Shown here piece after piece: positions 1 through 7,562 of a stretch of DNA of 16,613 bases (position 1 is the stretch's first letter; each line of letters begins with the position of its first letter). Under the pieces are notes generated by a model. The model saw nothing but the letters and a program-made list of their open reading frames with translations. It was not told the DNA's origin and searched no databases. The stretch is from LC029 sp036676475 (lineage in GTDB: Bacteria; Bacillota; Bacilli; Aneurinibacillales; RAOX-1). The DNA is taken from contig JAKFCU010000120.1 in assembly GCA_036676475.1 (NCBI GenBank), positions 1 through 16,613 on the forward strand. The letters run 5' to 3'. The translations under genes and the position numbers were made by a program.

Positions 1-526
1 CCACTGGATTCTCCAGTTTATCTGTTGGCAGTACCCAAAGTTCCACACTCAACAGACGGTCGATATACGTTCAAAGTTTTACAGTTGCAACGACTTTCTG
101 CAACCAACCCCATACTTTGAGTTATCAAAGTTCAAATGGAGTGCCTTTATCAACGGTTTTCTCCATAGGTAAATTATACCACAAAGAAAGGAGTATGGGC
201 AGGCTTGGGTTGAGAGGTACAAAAACTTGATGAGGTCTACGACCCCACCGTTTTTATAGCGTCCATTCCTCCCCATCACTGAAGTGAGGAGTATCCTGTC
301 CGCTATTATCATGAAAAATTGATGGGATTCATCGATTTCACAGAAATAATTGAAAGAAATAATTGACCTTTTGGCTGTTAAGGGATTTCTTCTCCATTTC
401 ATCTTTTGATAATTCGTGATAGTTTGAGATGGTTTTACCATGGTTTTTCTATAGGTGTATCTAGTAGTTTATAAGCATTCCTTCAAATAATCATTGATTA
501 CTATGGATGTGGAAGCCTTGAAATGA
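1..526. other. Region with no convincing gene
   Basis: A 120-codon open frame exists on the minus strand (79-441). It has no ribosome binding site before its ATG and its product resembles nothing I recognise, so I do not call it a gene. The minus strand holds a TATAAT hexamer near 170, but I see no good -35 box. The only structured element is the inverted repeat at 256-306, described separately. The stretch may be decayed insertion-sequence DNA. Confidence 0.4.
256..306 (-). repeat. IS605-type right-end-like hairpin
   Basis: This is an imperfect inverted repeat. The outer arms ATAGCG/CGCTAT enclose an inner CTCC-TCACT / AGTGA-GGGGAG hairpin with a two-base loop. On the minus strand the inner part reads CTCCTCACTTCAGTGATGGG, the layout typical of the subterminal hairpin (and TnpB guide-RNA end) of IS200/IS605-family elements. 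No tnpB is beside it, so if correct it is an orphan end. The family assignment is inferred from layout only. Confidence 0.3.
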
Positions 527-565
527 AACAACCTTATCCCGCTGGAATACGGTAATAAGGTTGTT
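527..565 (-). terminator. Terminator of the carboxypeptidase gene
   Basis: The inverted repeat AACAACCTTAT / ATAAGGTTGTT (11 bp, with a further CCG/CGG pairing inside) lies about 50 bases past the carboxypeptidase stop codon. On the minus strand it is followed by the T-rich run TTTCATTTC. The position suits a rho-independent terminator, although the T tract is interrupted. Confidence 0.6.
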
Positions 566-613
566 GATTGCTGCATGTTTGCTCCCAATCGTCCACATCT
601 TCTTGCCCAATCT

Positions 614-2116
614 TTACTTCAAATCATAGATCTTTGAAAACTTGCGTTCAAAATACTGAATCAGATAGTCTGCATTGAGATCCTCTCCGGAAATCTTTTG
701 GATGAGTTCTCCAGGTGTGTAAATTTTGCCATATTGGTGAATATGGATTTTTAACCACTCTCGAATGGGAATAAGGTTCCCTTCTGTGAGCAGTTCATGG
801 AAATGAGGAATCTGCTTTTGAATCACCTGATAAATCTGTGCCGAATATAAATTCCCCAACGTGTAGGATGGGAAGTAGCCAAAACCCCCGAAGGACCAAT
901 GGATGTCTTGCAAAACTCCCTCTGCGTCATTGGAAGGGACAACACCTAAATATTCGTTCATTTTCTCGTTCCAGATTGCTGGCAAGTCTTTGGCTTGCAG
1001 TTCGCCGCTAATCAGGGCTTTTTCCAATTCATAGCGAATCATGATATGTAAGTTGTACGTGAGCTCATCTGCTTCCGTACGGATTAAGGAAGGCTCAACG
1101 ATGTTGAGCGAGCGATAGAAATCATCTAAGGATACTTCATTCAATTGATTCGGGAAATACTGCTGCAGAGTTGGGTAAAGAGGGATCCAAAACTCCCAAC
1201 TCCGGCCAACCATGTTTTCAAGAAAACGAGACTGGGACTCATGAATCCCCATGGAGGCACCCTCTCGAAGAAACGTTCCCTCCAGTTCCTCACCAATCCC
1301 CTGTTCATACAGCGCATGACCGGTTTCATGAACCACACTCAGGATCGAAGAACGCACATCATCAATGTAACGGGTCGTAATCCGCACATCTTTCAGCGAG
1401 ATTCCCGTAGCGAACGGATGAGAGCTTTCCCCCAGAACGCCTGCATCGAGATCAAACCCTAATTGGGGCAGCAAACGGATACAAAATTCCTTTTGCTTCT
1501 GTTTATCAAATCCTTGAGTAAAAATATCTGCCCTTGGTTTGTTCGAAGAATCTTGTATCCGCTTCAGAAGGGGAATGGTACGATCGCGAAGCTGAACAAA
1601 TAATTTGTCCAAGATCGAAACAGTATAGCCCGGTTCATAACGATCCAGCAGGGCATCGTAAGGATGTTCCTCATAGCCGTAACACTTTGTAAATTCACGG
1701 TTGATCTCAATGATTCGTTGCAGGGTTGGCTCATACATCGAAAAATTATTGTTTTGTTTGGCTTCTGCCCATATACTTTGTGCGTTGGACGTTAACACGA
1801 CAAACTCGCTATACAATTTTTCGGGGATTTTTTTCGACTGTTCGTACGCTCTCTTTGCCTCCCTTAGGGAAGCTTTGGTTTGAAGATCCCATCCTTCTTC
1901 CTTCATGAGAGTGTACAGACATTCACTCATTTCATTCGAGGTGGTGATTCGAAAAACTTCCGTGGACAACGTTCCGATCGCACCAGACATGTACGGAATT
2001 CCTTGTTTCGGTGCCCCTGTTTCCATATCCCACTGGACTAGAGCGAGGATGCTGTGAAAATGAGCGATCTTTTGCTCCAATTCTTTGAACTTGTTAAGCG
2101 CCTGTTCTTTGTTCAT
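614..2116 (-). CDS. M32-family metallocarboxypeptidase
   Basis: This encodes a zinc carboxypeptidase of MEROPS family M32 (thermostable carboxypeptidase 1 type), which removes C-terminal amino acids from peptides and is expected to be cytoplasmic because there is no signal peptide. The 500-residue length is normal for the family. The zinc site HETGH is at about residues 263-267, and the third ligand glutamate lies in the downstream HESQSR motif at about residue 293. The conserved HPFATGI and DVRITTRY motifs precede them. The open frame extends 11 codons further upstream. I chose the ATG at 2116 because AAAGGGGG lies about 10 bases before it and the product then begins MNKEQALNKF as relatives do. 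It is transcribed alone, with a terminator at 527-565. Function is confident from motifs; the peptide substrate is unknown. Confidence 0.93.
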   Translation of the reverse strand: MNKEQALNKFKELEQKIAHFHSILALVQWDMETGAPKQGIPYMSGAIGTLSTEVFRITTSNEMSECLYTLMKEEGWDLQTKASLREAKRAYEQSKKIPEKLYSEFVVLTSNAQSIWAEAKQNNNFSMYEPTLQRIIEINREFTKCYGYEEHPYDALLDRYEPGYTVSILDKLFVQLRDRTIPLLKRIQDSSNKPRADIFTQGFDKQKQKEFCIRLLPQLGFDLDAGVLGESSHPFATGISLKDVRITTRYIDDVRSSILSVVHETGHALYEQGIGEELEGTFLREGASMGIHESQSRFLENMVGRSWEFWIPLYPTLQQYFPNQLNEVSLDDFYRSLNIVEPSLIRTEADELTYNLHIMIRYELEKALISGELQAKDLPAIWNEKMNEYLGVVPSNDAEGVLQDIHWSFGGFGYFPSYTLGNLYSAQIYQVIQKQIPHFHELLTEGNLIPIREWLKIHIHQYGKIYTPGELIQKISGEDLNADYLIQYFERKFSKIYDLK

Positions 2117-2229
2117 TACGCTATTACCCCCTTTATAGACGTATCTCATTTCCTATTCTACCACCGTAGAGAATCAAAAGCCCAATTCATGCTTCCTCAT
2201 CCTTCGGGGTAAGCCACCAATTGTTTAAA

Positions 2230-2262
2230 AAAACCTGAAGCATACGGGATGCTTCAGGTTTT
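2230..2262 (-). terminator. Strong intrinsic terminator
   Basis: A perfect 12-bp stem AACCTGAAGCAT / ATGCTTCAGGTT with a 5-base loop is followed on the minus strand by seven T residues. It sits just past the broken small ORF at 2275-2430, so it probably ended a minus-strand transcript from that ORF, perhaps together with the stalk protein gene upstream. A weaker T run on the plus side means it may act both ways. Confidence 0.8.
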
Positions 2263-2274
2263 CGCATTTATCTA

Positions 2275-2430
2275 TTAAACGTGAACTTTCTCCGTTACAT
2301 CACCAAAGGTAATGTTTGTTTCACTTGGTTTGGTTTCGGCGATCACCTCACCGTGTGGAATGTGTAGAAGAAGTGTTGCCGATAAGGATTAGTAGCTTCC
2401 GAACAAGGTAAAATAGAAAAATTTAATCAT
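2275..2430 (-). pseudogene. Small ORF broken by an in-frame TAA
   Basis: A minus-strand ATG at 2430 with GAGGAGG three bases upstream opens a frame reading MIKFFYFTLFGSY. It hits TAA at 2389-2391 and continues in the same frame for 36 codons as LSATLLLHIPHGEVIAETKP and so on, ending ...GDVTEKVHV at a stop just before the terminator at 2230-2262. The part after the stop has natural-looking composition. The ribosome binding site, single frame and terminator suggest a roughly 51-residue protein gene inactivated by one nonsense change. I do not recognise the family. Alternatively it is a 13-residue peptide gene followed by unrelated sequence. Confidence 0.4.
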
Positions 2431-2528
2431 TGGCCTCCTCAACAGCTAAAGATTAGTCATCATTCTTCTTCATAATTAATGGAAAATGTCCCTCTATTAC
2501 ATCAGAAATCCTACAAATAGACAAGATT

Positions 2529-2545
2529 GTTGGAGAAGCTCCAAC
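2529..2545 (-). terminator. Weak hairpin after the stalk-protein gene
   Basis: The perfect 7-bp stem GTTGGAG / CTCCAAC with a 3-base loop lies about 55 bases past the stop of the gene at 2602-3582. The following minus-strand sequence AATCTTGTCT is only mildly T-rich. It could be a weak terminator or an RNA-stabilising 3' hairpin. Confidence 0.3.
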
Positions 2546-2601
2546 TGTTGGTGCTCATGCCTCATGAGGACCGGCAATCGATCCTTTGGATTTATCAACG
2601 G

Positions 2602-3582
2602 TTATTTAACATAGTTACGGATATCCAATGGTACAATATCCTGTTTGCTTCCGTCTTTTGGACTTGATGTATATAGTTGGATCTTTTGAATTTGTTTATT
2701 TTTCAGCTCGGATAAGGGAATCTTGACGGTAAAGTAACCCCAGTCCCCACCGGCGACCGCTGCTTGCGTGAAACCCTGTGCTTTGCTTGTTCCCGCATTG
2801 TCCAGCATTTCATATTGCACTACCGCTTCAAACACGCGAGCCACGCCATGGATGACGAGTTCACTTTGGCTTTTCTTCGGTTCGAACAGGTTGATATTCG
2901 TGGTTTCGGCTATAATGGGCTGGATCGAATCGATGCCATACAATTGCGGAATGAACTGATCCCCCTTGCCAATGAAGCGGATCGGCTTCTCTGTTTTGTC
3001 GATCGATGCGAGAACATACGGGTGTGTAATAGCTTGTGTGACAGATCCTTTTGGGTCTGTATAGTTCACGGTGACCACGATTTCCTCTGTTGTTTCTTGA
3101 ACATCAGAAATGGAGACCGAAAATCCCCCTGTATTTTTCTGTCCCCGGGTGACAAGCAGATAGGTACGGTCTCCCTGATTCCATCGCTGGGCCAATTCTA
3201 TTCCTTTGGACCGGTCGATCCATTCCCGCACCTTTGCCGGAGCTTTGGAAATATCCTTGATGTCCTGCAGCTCTAAATGGCTGTCTGCGATCGTAATGGT
3301 GTAGGTCTTTCCATCCCAGGTTACTAGTTTATCCAGCTCCTCTCCGATCATTCGAAGGGGAACATAAGTGGTGCCTTTATAAATAAAACCGCTCGGCACA
3401 TCATATTTTCCATTGTAATACTGCCCCTCTTTATCCCCGGGTATCACTTCCTTCCCATCTATAATATAACGCAGAAGCGGAGTAGCCACCTCAATATTCA
3501 TTTGCGAAGCCGCATACCCCACTCCGCTTACCAGTAAGCTTCCGACAATCAATCCAGAAACAAAGCCTCGAATGGAAGACAT
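2602..3582 (-). CDS. Secreted stalk-domain (copper amine oxidase N-like) protein
   Basis: This is a 326-residue exported protein of unknown function. Residues 1-25 form a signal peptide with a hydrophobic core (FVSGLIVGSLLVSGVGYA) and likely cleavage near GYA-ASQ. Residues about 38-98 match the copper-amine-oxidase N-terminal-like 'stalk' repeat common in Bacillales exoproteins: a repeated TPLLRYIIDGKEV start, then TYVPLRMIGEEL and LVTWDGKTYTITI. The rest, about residues 105-326, is predicted beta-rich and resembles no catalytic domain I know. The start is the ATG at 3582 with AGGGGGAAA about 6 bases upstream. It stands alone on the minus strand. The stalk domain is a cell-surface adhesion or scaffold fold, not an oxidase, so no enzymatic role should be read from the name. 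Confidence 0.85.
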   Translation of the reverse strand: MSSIRGFVSGLIVGSLLVSGVGYAASQMNIEVATPLLRYIIDGKEVIPGDKEGQYYNGKYDVPSGFIYKGTTYVPLRMIGEELDKLVTWDGKTYTITIADSHLELQDIKDISKAPAKVREWIDRSKGIELAQRWNQGDRTYLLVTRGQKNTGGFSVSISDVQETTEEIVVTVNYTDPKGSVTQAITHPYVLASIDKTEKPIRFIGKGDQFIPQLYGIDSIQPIIAETTNINLFEPKKSQSELVIHGVARVFEAVVQYEMLDNAGTSKAQGFTQAAVAGGDWGYFTVKIPLSELKNKQIQKIQLYTSSPKDGSKQDIVPLDIRNYVK

Positions 3583-3707
3583 AATGCTTTCCCCCTATAC
3601 CTGAATTTAATGAATCTATCCTTTTGACGAGGGGGGATGCCAAAAGGTTTCCAACATCCGAAATATGGGCACAATATTTTGTGGATACAGTTGGAGAAGA
3701 TCATATG
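3583..3707. other. Intergenic, upstream of the stalk-protein gene
   Basis: The promoter of the stalk-protein gene is expected here. I see no confident -35/-10 pair and no other feature. Confidence 0.3.
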
Positions 3708-3869
3708 TCAATGTCTTTTGGAAATTTTTCCTTCATAACCATAGTTATCAGATAATTTAAAAGCTTCTTTATCAAATTCGCATTGCTCCTCATCAATTTG
3801 ACCCAGTTTCTTGTCTTTTCTCAGTTCAAACAGTAGCTTCCTGTTCGTTTCGATGATCTTCTTCCATTT
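3708..3869 (-). pseudogene. C-terminal gene relic, minus strand
   Basis: An open stretch of 53 codons ends at TGA (3708-3710) with no plausible start, and is blocked upstream by TAG at 3870-3872. It reads KWKKIIETNRKLLFELRKDK, then KLGQIDEEQCEFDKEAFKLS, and ends with KISKRH. This lysine/glutamate-rich, helix-forming composition looks like genuine coding sequence. I do not recognise the protein. The N-terminal part is missing, and the truncation point coincides with that of the relic on the other strand (3874-4020). Confidence 0.35.
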
Positions 3870-3873
3870 CTAG

Positions 3874-4020
3874 AATTCTACCGATTATCAGATAAACTTC
3901 CTAAAAATCCACAGGTATTCATATCGGGATTCTGCCCAGGTAAGACTTTTCAGTGATATAATTGGATGGGCATTTAATTTAATTGGCGCGAGGGTATCCA
4001 ATGGGGAAACTTCTAAGTAA
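3874..4020 (+). pseudogene. C-terminal gene relic, plus strand
   Basis: After a TAG at 3871-3873, 48 codons are open to TAA at 4018-4020. They read NSTDYQINFLKIHRYSYRDS, then AQVRLFSDIIGWAFNLIGAR and VSNGETSK. It has no start codon with a ribosome binding site. The hydrophobic patch and natural residue mix suggest the tail of a lost gene, but the family is unknown. A competing 63-codon open frame on the opposite strand (3888-4079) and a 53-codon frame starting at 4001 overlap it, and I judge those less likely. Confidence 0.25.
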
Positions 4021-4113
4021 AGATTTAAAGAATTTGACTGTAGGGCTGCAAATAACAGCTGATGATGTATCGGAGACATCCGGGCAAAAGAGAGTAAAGG
4101 GCATTCACCCTAT

Positions 4114-4149
4114 CAATATAGACGGTGATAAGGCTCACCGTCTATATTG
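4114..4149. terminator. 15-bp perfect inverted repeat
   Basis: CAATATAGACGGTGA and its exact reverse complement flank the 6-base loop TAAGGC. There is no T tract on either side, so it is either a degenerate terminator or a protein-binding or RNA-stabilising hairpin. It lies just past the relic at 4172-4252 on the minus strand, consistent with a former 3' end. Confidence 0.45.
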
Positions 4150-4171
4150 TTCTCACGTATAAGTTGATCGA

Positions 4172-4252
4172 TCAGCCATACTCATTTACTAACTTTTGAA
4201 TAATGGGCAAATCTGTATCGAACGAATAGGTGCCTCCGTTTATATAAAAACC
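4172..4252 (-). pseudogene. Very short C-terminal coding relic
   Basis: Twenty-six codons after an in-frame stop read GFYINGGTYSFDTDLPIIQK followed by LVNEYG and TGA at 4172-4174. It looks like the end of a real protein, but it is too short to identify. The hairpin at 4114-4149 follows it in the expected place for a terminator. Confidence 0.2.
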
Positions 4253-4267
4253 TCAAACATACTAAAA

Positions 4268-4296
4268 TACAAAAACCCCATGTTTATACATGGAGT
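4268..4296 (-). terminator. Orphan minus-strand terminator
   Basis: On the minus strand ACTCCATGT / ACATGGGGT form a 9-bp stem (one G-U pair) with loop ATAA, followed by TTTTTGTATTTT. This is a convincing intrinsic terminator, but no minus-strand gene lies directly upstream. The next minus-strand gene is mqo, 1.6 kb away beyond the plus-strand PIN gene. It may be the original mqo or relic-gene terminator, cut off by insertion of the PIN segment. Confidence 0.6.
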
Positions 4297-4346
4297 TATA
4301 CTAATAAATAATCATCACAAAAGATAAAATTCTAAAAATTCGCAGC

Positions 4347-4368
4347 TACTTATGATACGCTTCACCGT
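4347..4368. repeat. 22-bp repeat, copy 1
   Basis: The copy reads TACTTATGATACG-C-TTCA-C-CGT. It differs from copy 2 (5909-5930) at two positions and from copy 3 (7710-7731) at five. On the minus strand it reads in frame as Y-G-E-A-Y-H-K-stop. It forms the left border of the AT-rich PIN-gene segment. Confidence 0.65.
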
Positions 4369-4453
4369 AACTACTTTAAATGCGGTTATTAAATATATAA
4401 TGACCATTAAATGCTATAATGAATTAACTAAAAAATTCAGAAGAAGGAATAGT

Positions 4454-5830
4454 ATGATAGAAAATGAATTTGATATCTATTATGAACCCAAAAATGAGAG
4501 TTTAAAAGAGTTTTGGTCTGAAAGTATATTTATTTTTGACACATCTGCCTTGTTATCTCTTTACTATTTACCTAAAGAGTTAAGAAAAGATATTTTCGAA
4601 AAAACTTTAAATCCAATTAAAAATAGAATTTGGATACCTCAACACGTTATGTATGAGTTTTCTAAAAATAGAGAAAGCAAAATAAAGGAACCTATTGAAA
4701 GAAAATATAAAGAAGCATTGAAAGAAAATATCAGCCCAATTACTAAACACTTAAAAGATATCGAAAACCATTTAACCTCTTTTAAAAACGCAACTCAAAA
4801 AAAGGATTCACATCCATACATAGAAGATGATTCTAATCAAAAGATTCTTGATAAATTCTCAGATTTCAAAAATTTTTTCATAGATTATGAAAAAAATATA
4901 AAAGCTGAGTTCACTCAAAGAGAAAAAGAAATATTATCTGTTCTCGATAATGATGATGTGCTAAATTTTATAACTTCTAATTTAGAAATCGGTAAAGGTT
5001 TTACTTTTGAAGAAATAATGAATATTGTTAAAGAAGGTGAAATTCGTTATCGTAACACAATTCCGCCGGGTTATAAAGATTTAAAAGATAAAGAGGGTAC
5101 TCAAATATATGGTGATTTAATTGTTTGGAATCAAGTTCTACAATATGCACGAATACAAAAAAAACCAGTTATTTTTATTTTAAATGATGTAAAAATTGAT
5201 TGGTGTATTTCCTATAAACATCAACGTGAAGATAGAATCATTCATCCAAGAAACGAATTAATTAAAGAGTTTTTCGATTTAACAAATTGTAGATTTTGGA
5301 TGTACACTTTTAATCAATTTTTGTATAACTACTCCAAAATAATGGATGTTACTTTAGATCAATCAATAATTGATGAAGCTACATTGATGATTACAGAAAA
5401 TCAGCCTAAATTTGAACTGGTATTAGATACTGGATCAACTAATGATGCGATTGAATTTGTAAATAACAACCTTGAAAACATTGGCAAATTAGAATGTCTT
5501 AAACATTATAGAAATATAGACAAAATTGAATATCAAACAGAAATAATTGGTGAAAAAGGTTCCCTTAAAATCTTTGGAGGCTTAACTTCAGGATATGATG
5601 GTACAGGTCCTAGTGGATTTATTAGGTTACTTACAAAATTAGGGCTTAACAATGATATTGCTCATATGTTTGTTAAAGGAAACCATAATAAATTACACTC
5701 TTTCGAAATTAACTTTGATAATCTTCCATCTAAATCTCATAGGCATGGAATTCATGATTGCCCAATTTGCGGAAATAACAACTGGAATGGTGTTATTTGT
5801 TTATCATGTGGTTCAATGTGCGATGATTAG
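4454..5830 (+). CDS. PIN-like nuclease with C-terminal zinc ribbon
   Basis: This is a 458-residue protein with an N-terminal PIN-like domain of the PIN_8 type (metal-dependent RNase fold). Visible acidic positions are D29 in FIFDTSALLSLYYL, E68 in VMYEFSKNR, D221 in YGDLIVW, and D245/D249 in ILNDVKIDW. The family signatures PPGYKDLKD (about 204) and PRNELIKEFF follow. A lysine/glutamate-rich helical insert spans about 75-165. Residues about 300-430 are unassigned. The tail (436-456) is a zinc ribbon, CPIC...CLSC, plus one extra cysteine. I chose the ATG at 4454 because AGAAGGAAT precedes it; the open frame begins 34 codons earlier, inside the flanking repeat. The gene is much more AT-rich than its neighbours, stands alone with its own terminator, and lies between two copies of a 22-bp repeat, all suggesting transfer. 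A role in RNA cleavage, perhaps defence, is inference. Confidence 0.8.
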   Translation: MIENEFDIYYEPKNESLKEFWSESIFIFDTSALLSLYYLPKELRKDIFEKTLNPIKNRIWIPQHVMYEFSKNRESKIKEPIERKYKEALKENISPITKHLKDIENHLTSFKNATQKKDSHPYIEDDSNQKILDKFSDFKNFFIDYEKNIKAEFTQREKEILSVLDNDDVLNFITSNLEIGKGFTFEEIMNIVKEGEIRYRNTIPPGYKDLKDKEGTQIYGDLIVWNQVLQYARIQKKPVIFILNDVKIDWCISYKHQREDRIIHPRNELIKEFFDLTNCRFWMYTFNQFLYNYSKIMDVTLDQSIIDEATLMITENQPKFELVLDTGSTNDAIEFVNNNLENIGKLECLKHYRNIDKIEYQTEIIGEKGSLKIFGGLTSGYDGTGPSGFIRLLTKLGLNNDIAHMFVKGNHNKLHSFEINFDNLPSKSHRHGIHDCPICGNNNWNGVICLSCGSMCDD

Positions 5831-5843
5831 CAAATAATTTTAA

Positions 5844-5877
5844 AATGGAGAATTGGAATATTACCCAATTCTCCATT
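5844..5877. terminator. Terminator between PIN gene and mqo
   Basis: A perfect 13-bp stem AATGGAGAATTGG / CCAATTCTCCATT lies 14 bases past the PIN gene stop and is followed by CTTATTTTC. On the minus strand it is followed by TTTTAAAATTATTT, so it can also end mqo transcripts. It is a convergent, probably bidirectional terminator. Confidence 0.8.
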
Positions 5878-5908
5878 CTTATTTTCAAATAGTTTTAAAA
5901 ACCTCATT

Positions 5909-5930
5909 TACTTATGATACGGTTCAGCGT
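5909..5930. repeat. 22-bp repeat, copy 2
   Basis: The copy reads TACTTATGATACG-G-TTCA-G-CGT. It overlaps the mqo stop codon (minus-strand TGA at 5924-5926). In another minus-strand frame it reads H-A-E-P-Y-H-K-stop, matching the coding sense of the other two copies. It forms the right border of the PIN-gene segment and the left border of mqo. Confidence 0.65.
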
Positions 5931-7429
5931 GCTATCAGTAACGGCAAGTTTTCGCTTAGACCTAGCGTCCGCGCTGTTGAAGTATGAATTTCGTGGTTAA
6001 GCTCTGAGTTTTTCACTAGTGATACGCCATAAGAAGGAATCATTTCTTTTATTTTCGGTTCCCACGCTTTTATATGTTTTGGGAAGCATTTTTCTATTAA
6101 CTCAAGCATGACGGAAACGGCGGTAGAAGCACCCGGAGAAGCGCCGAGCAATGCAGCTATTGAGCCATCAGCGGCACTAATAACTTCCGTACCAAATTGA
6201 AGCGTTCCTTTGCCGGCAGCAGTATCTTTGATAACTTGCACACGTTGGCCAGCTACTAGTAAATCCCAATCCTCGCTTTTAGCGTTCGGGATAAACTCGC
6301 GTAACTCTTCCATGCGCTGTTCTTTCGTTAGCATAACTTCCTGGATCAGGTATTTTGTCAATGGAACGTTTTTTGCACCTGACGCCATCATAGTTACGAG
6401 ATTATTTGGTTTTATGGAAGTTAACAAATCAAACATTGAACCGTTTTTTAAAAACTTTGGTGAGAAGCCGGCAAACGGTCCAAAGAGCAGCGATTTTTTG
6501 TTGTCGATAAATCTTGTGTCAAGATGCGGAACAGACATTGGAGGAGCACCAACCTTAGCTCTACCGTATACTTTTGCATGATGCTGCGCTACAACATTCG
6601 GATTATTACACACCATAAATACTCCGCTTACCGGGAATCCTCCAATTCCTTTTCCTTCAGGAATACCGGATTTTTGCAGTAAATGCAGGCTTCCTCCCCC
6701 GCCGCCGATAAAGACGAATTTTGCAGTATGGCGTTCGACGGTACCGCTATCGACATTCCGCACGTTCAATTCCCACGAGCCGTCGCTAGCACGTTTAATA
6801 TCATCAACATTATGTTTGAATTTTATATCGACATTTTTACTCTTTAAGTGGTCAAACAATATACGCGATAAAGCGCCAAAGTTGACATCAGTCCCAGAGT
6901 CGATTTTTGTTGCCGCTATAGGTTCATTCAATTTACGGTCTTTCATCATAAGCGGAATCCATTCCATCAGTTTTCGAGGGTCATCGGAAAATTCCATCCC
7001 TTGGAACAGGGGATTGTTAGACAGCGCTTCAAAACGTTTTTTCAAAAACGTTATATTGGTTTCCCCTTGTACTATACTCAAATGAGGCAATGGCATGATA
7101 AAGTCCTGCGGATTACGTATTAGATTGCTGTCTACAAGATAAGACCAAAACTGCTTTGAAACCTGATACTCTTCATTAATTTTTATAGCTTTGCTAATAT
7201 CTATGGATCCGTCCAGTTCTTCGACGGTGTAGTTAAGCTCGCACAGTGAAGCATGCCCCGTTCCCGCATTATTCCATTCGTTAGAGCTTTCCTCTCCTGC
7301 TTTTGCGAGTCTCTCAAACACTGTAATTTCCCAGTCGGGTACTAATTCTTTCAGCAGTGTCCCCAAAGTCGCACTCATGATTCCGGCACCAATTAAGATA
7401 ACGTCTGATTTAGTTTGTCTGTTGCTCAT
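5924..7429 (-). CDS. mqo: Malate:quinone oxidoreductase
   Basis: FAD-dependent malate:quinone oxidoreductase oxidises malate to oxaloacetate and passes the electrons to membrane quinones, so it works in the TCA cycle at the inner face of the membrane. The N-terminus carries the dinucleotide-binding motif VILIGAGIMSATLG (about residues 10-23). Family blocks follow: SSNEWNNAGTGHASLCELNY, FIGGGGGSLHLLQKSGIPEG, GFPVSGVFMVCNNP, LFGPFAGFSPKFLKNG, and LLGASPGASTAVSVMLELI near the C-terminus. The length of 501 residues is normal. I chose the ATG at 7429 (AAGGGTGG about 5 bases upstream); a GTG three codons earlier is possible. The last codon and stop fall inside a 22-bp repeat shared with the PIN-gene border, so the extreme C-terminus (LLIAR) may have been altered. 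A structured leader and repeated operator-like boxes lie upstream. Confidence 0.95.
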   Translation of the reverse strand: MSNRQTKSDVILIGAGIMSATLGTLLKELVPDWEITVFERLAKAGEESSNEWNNAGTGHASLCELNYTVEELDGSIDISKAIKINEEYQVSKQFWSYLVDSNLIRNPQDFIMPLPHLSIVQGETNITFLKKRFEALSNNPLFQGMEFSDDPRKLMEWIPLMMKDRKLNEPIAATKIDSGTDVNFGALSRILFDHLKSKNVDIKFKHNVDDIKRASDGSWELNVRNVDSGTVERHTAKFVFIGGGGGSLHLLQKSGIPEGKGIGGFPVSGVFMVCNNPNVVAQHHAKVYGRAKVGAPPMSVPHLDTRFIDNKKSLLFGPFAGFSPKFLKNGSMFDLLTSIKPNNLVTMMASGAKNVPLTKYLIQEVMLTKEQRMEELREFIPNAKSEDWDLLVAGQRVQVIKDTAAGKGTLQFGTEVISAADGSIAALLGASPGASTAVSVMLELIEKCFPKHIKAWEPKIKEMIPSYGVSLVKNSELNHEIHTSTARTLGLSENLPLLIAR

Positions 7430-7441
7430 TTTTCCCACCCT

Positions 7442-7527
7442 TATACCCTAAGATTTGCAGAAAGGATGTAGACACTCCTGCTTAGGCGCCACAGCAAACC
7501 AGGGCGCGACCTAGTCTCACATCTTTT
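7442..7527 (-). promoter_or_regulatory. Structured 5' leader of mqo
   Basis: The mqo transcript should begin near 7529, giving a leader of about 100 bases. Its ends pair almost perfectly: AGAAAAGATGTGAGAC with GTGTCTACATCCTTTCT (one bulge and a wobble). An inner hairpin pairs GCGCC with GGCGC. The long two-part stem suggests a cis-acting RNA element or 5' stabiliser. It matches no riboswitch class I can recall, and there is no T tract to make it a terminator. Confidence 0.4.
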
Positions 7528-7535
7528 CTGGATCA

Positions 7536-7562
7536 ATTATAACCCTATATAGTGTATCACAA
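7536..7562 (-). promoter_or_regulatory. Probable mqo promoter
   Basis: On the minus strand a perfect TATAAT (7536-7541) lies 15 bases downstream of TTGTGA (7557-7562), or 17 bases from AATTGT. The first operator-like box GTGATACAC overlaps the -35/spacer region, so a bound repressor would block RNA polymerase. Confidence 0.55.

Noticed and set aside
79..441. 120-codon open frame on the minus strand
   Set aside because: No ribosome binding site, no recognisable motif, and it spans a hairpin typical of noncoding IS ends.
2764..3276. 170-codon plus-strand frame opposite the stalk-protein gene
   Set aside because: It is a shadow of a well-supported gene with signal peptide and stalk domain, and has no start signals of its own.
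4352..4453. N-terminal extension of the PIN protein by 34 residues
   Set aside because: The earlier ATG lies within the 22-bp repeat and has no ribosome binding site, while the ATG at 4454 has AGAAGGAAT in front and fits the domain start.
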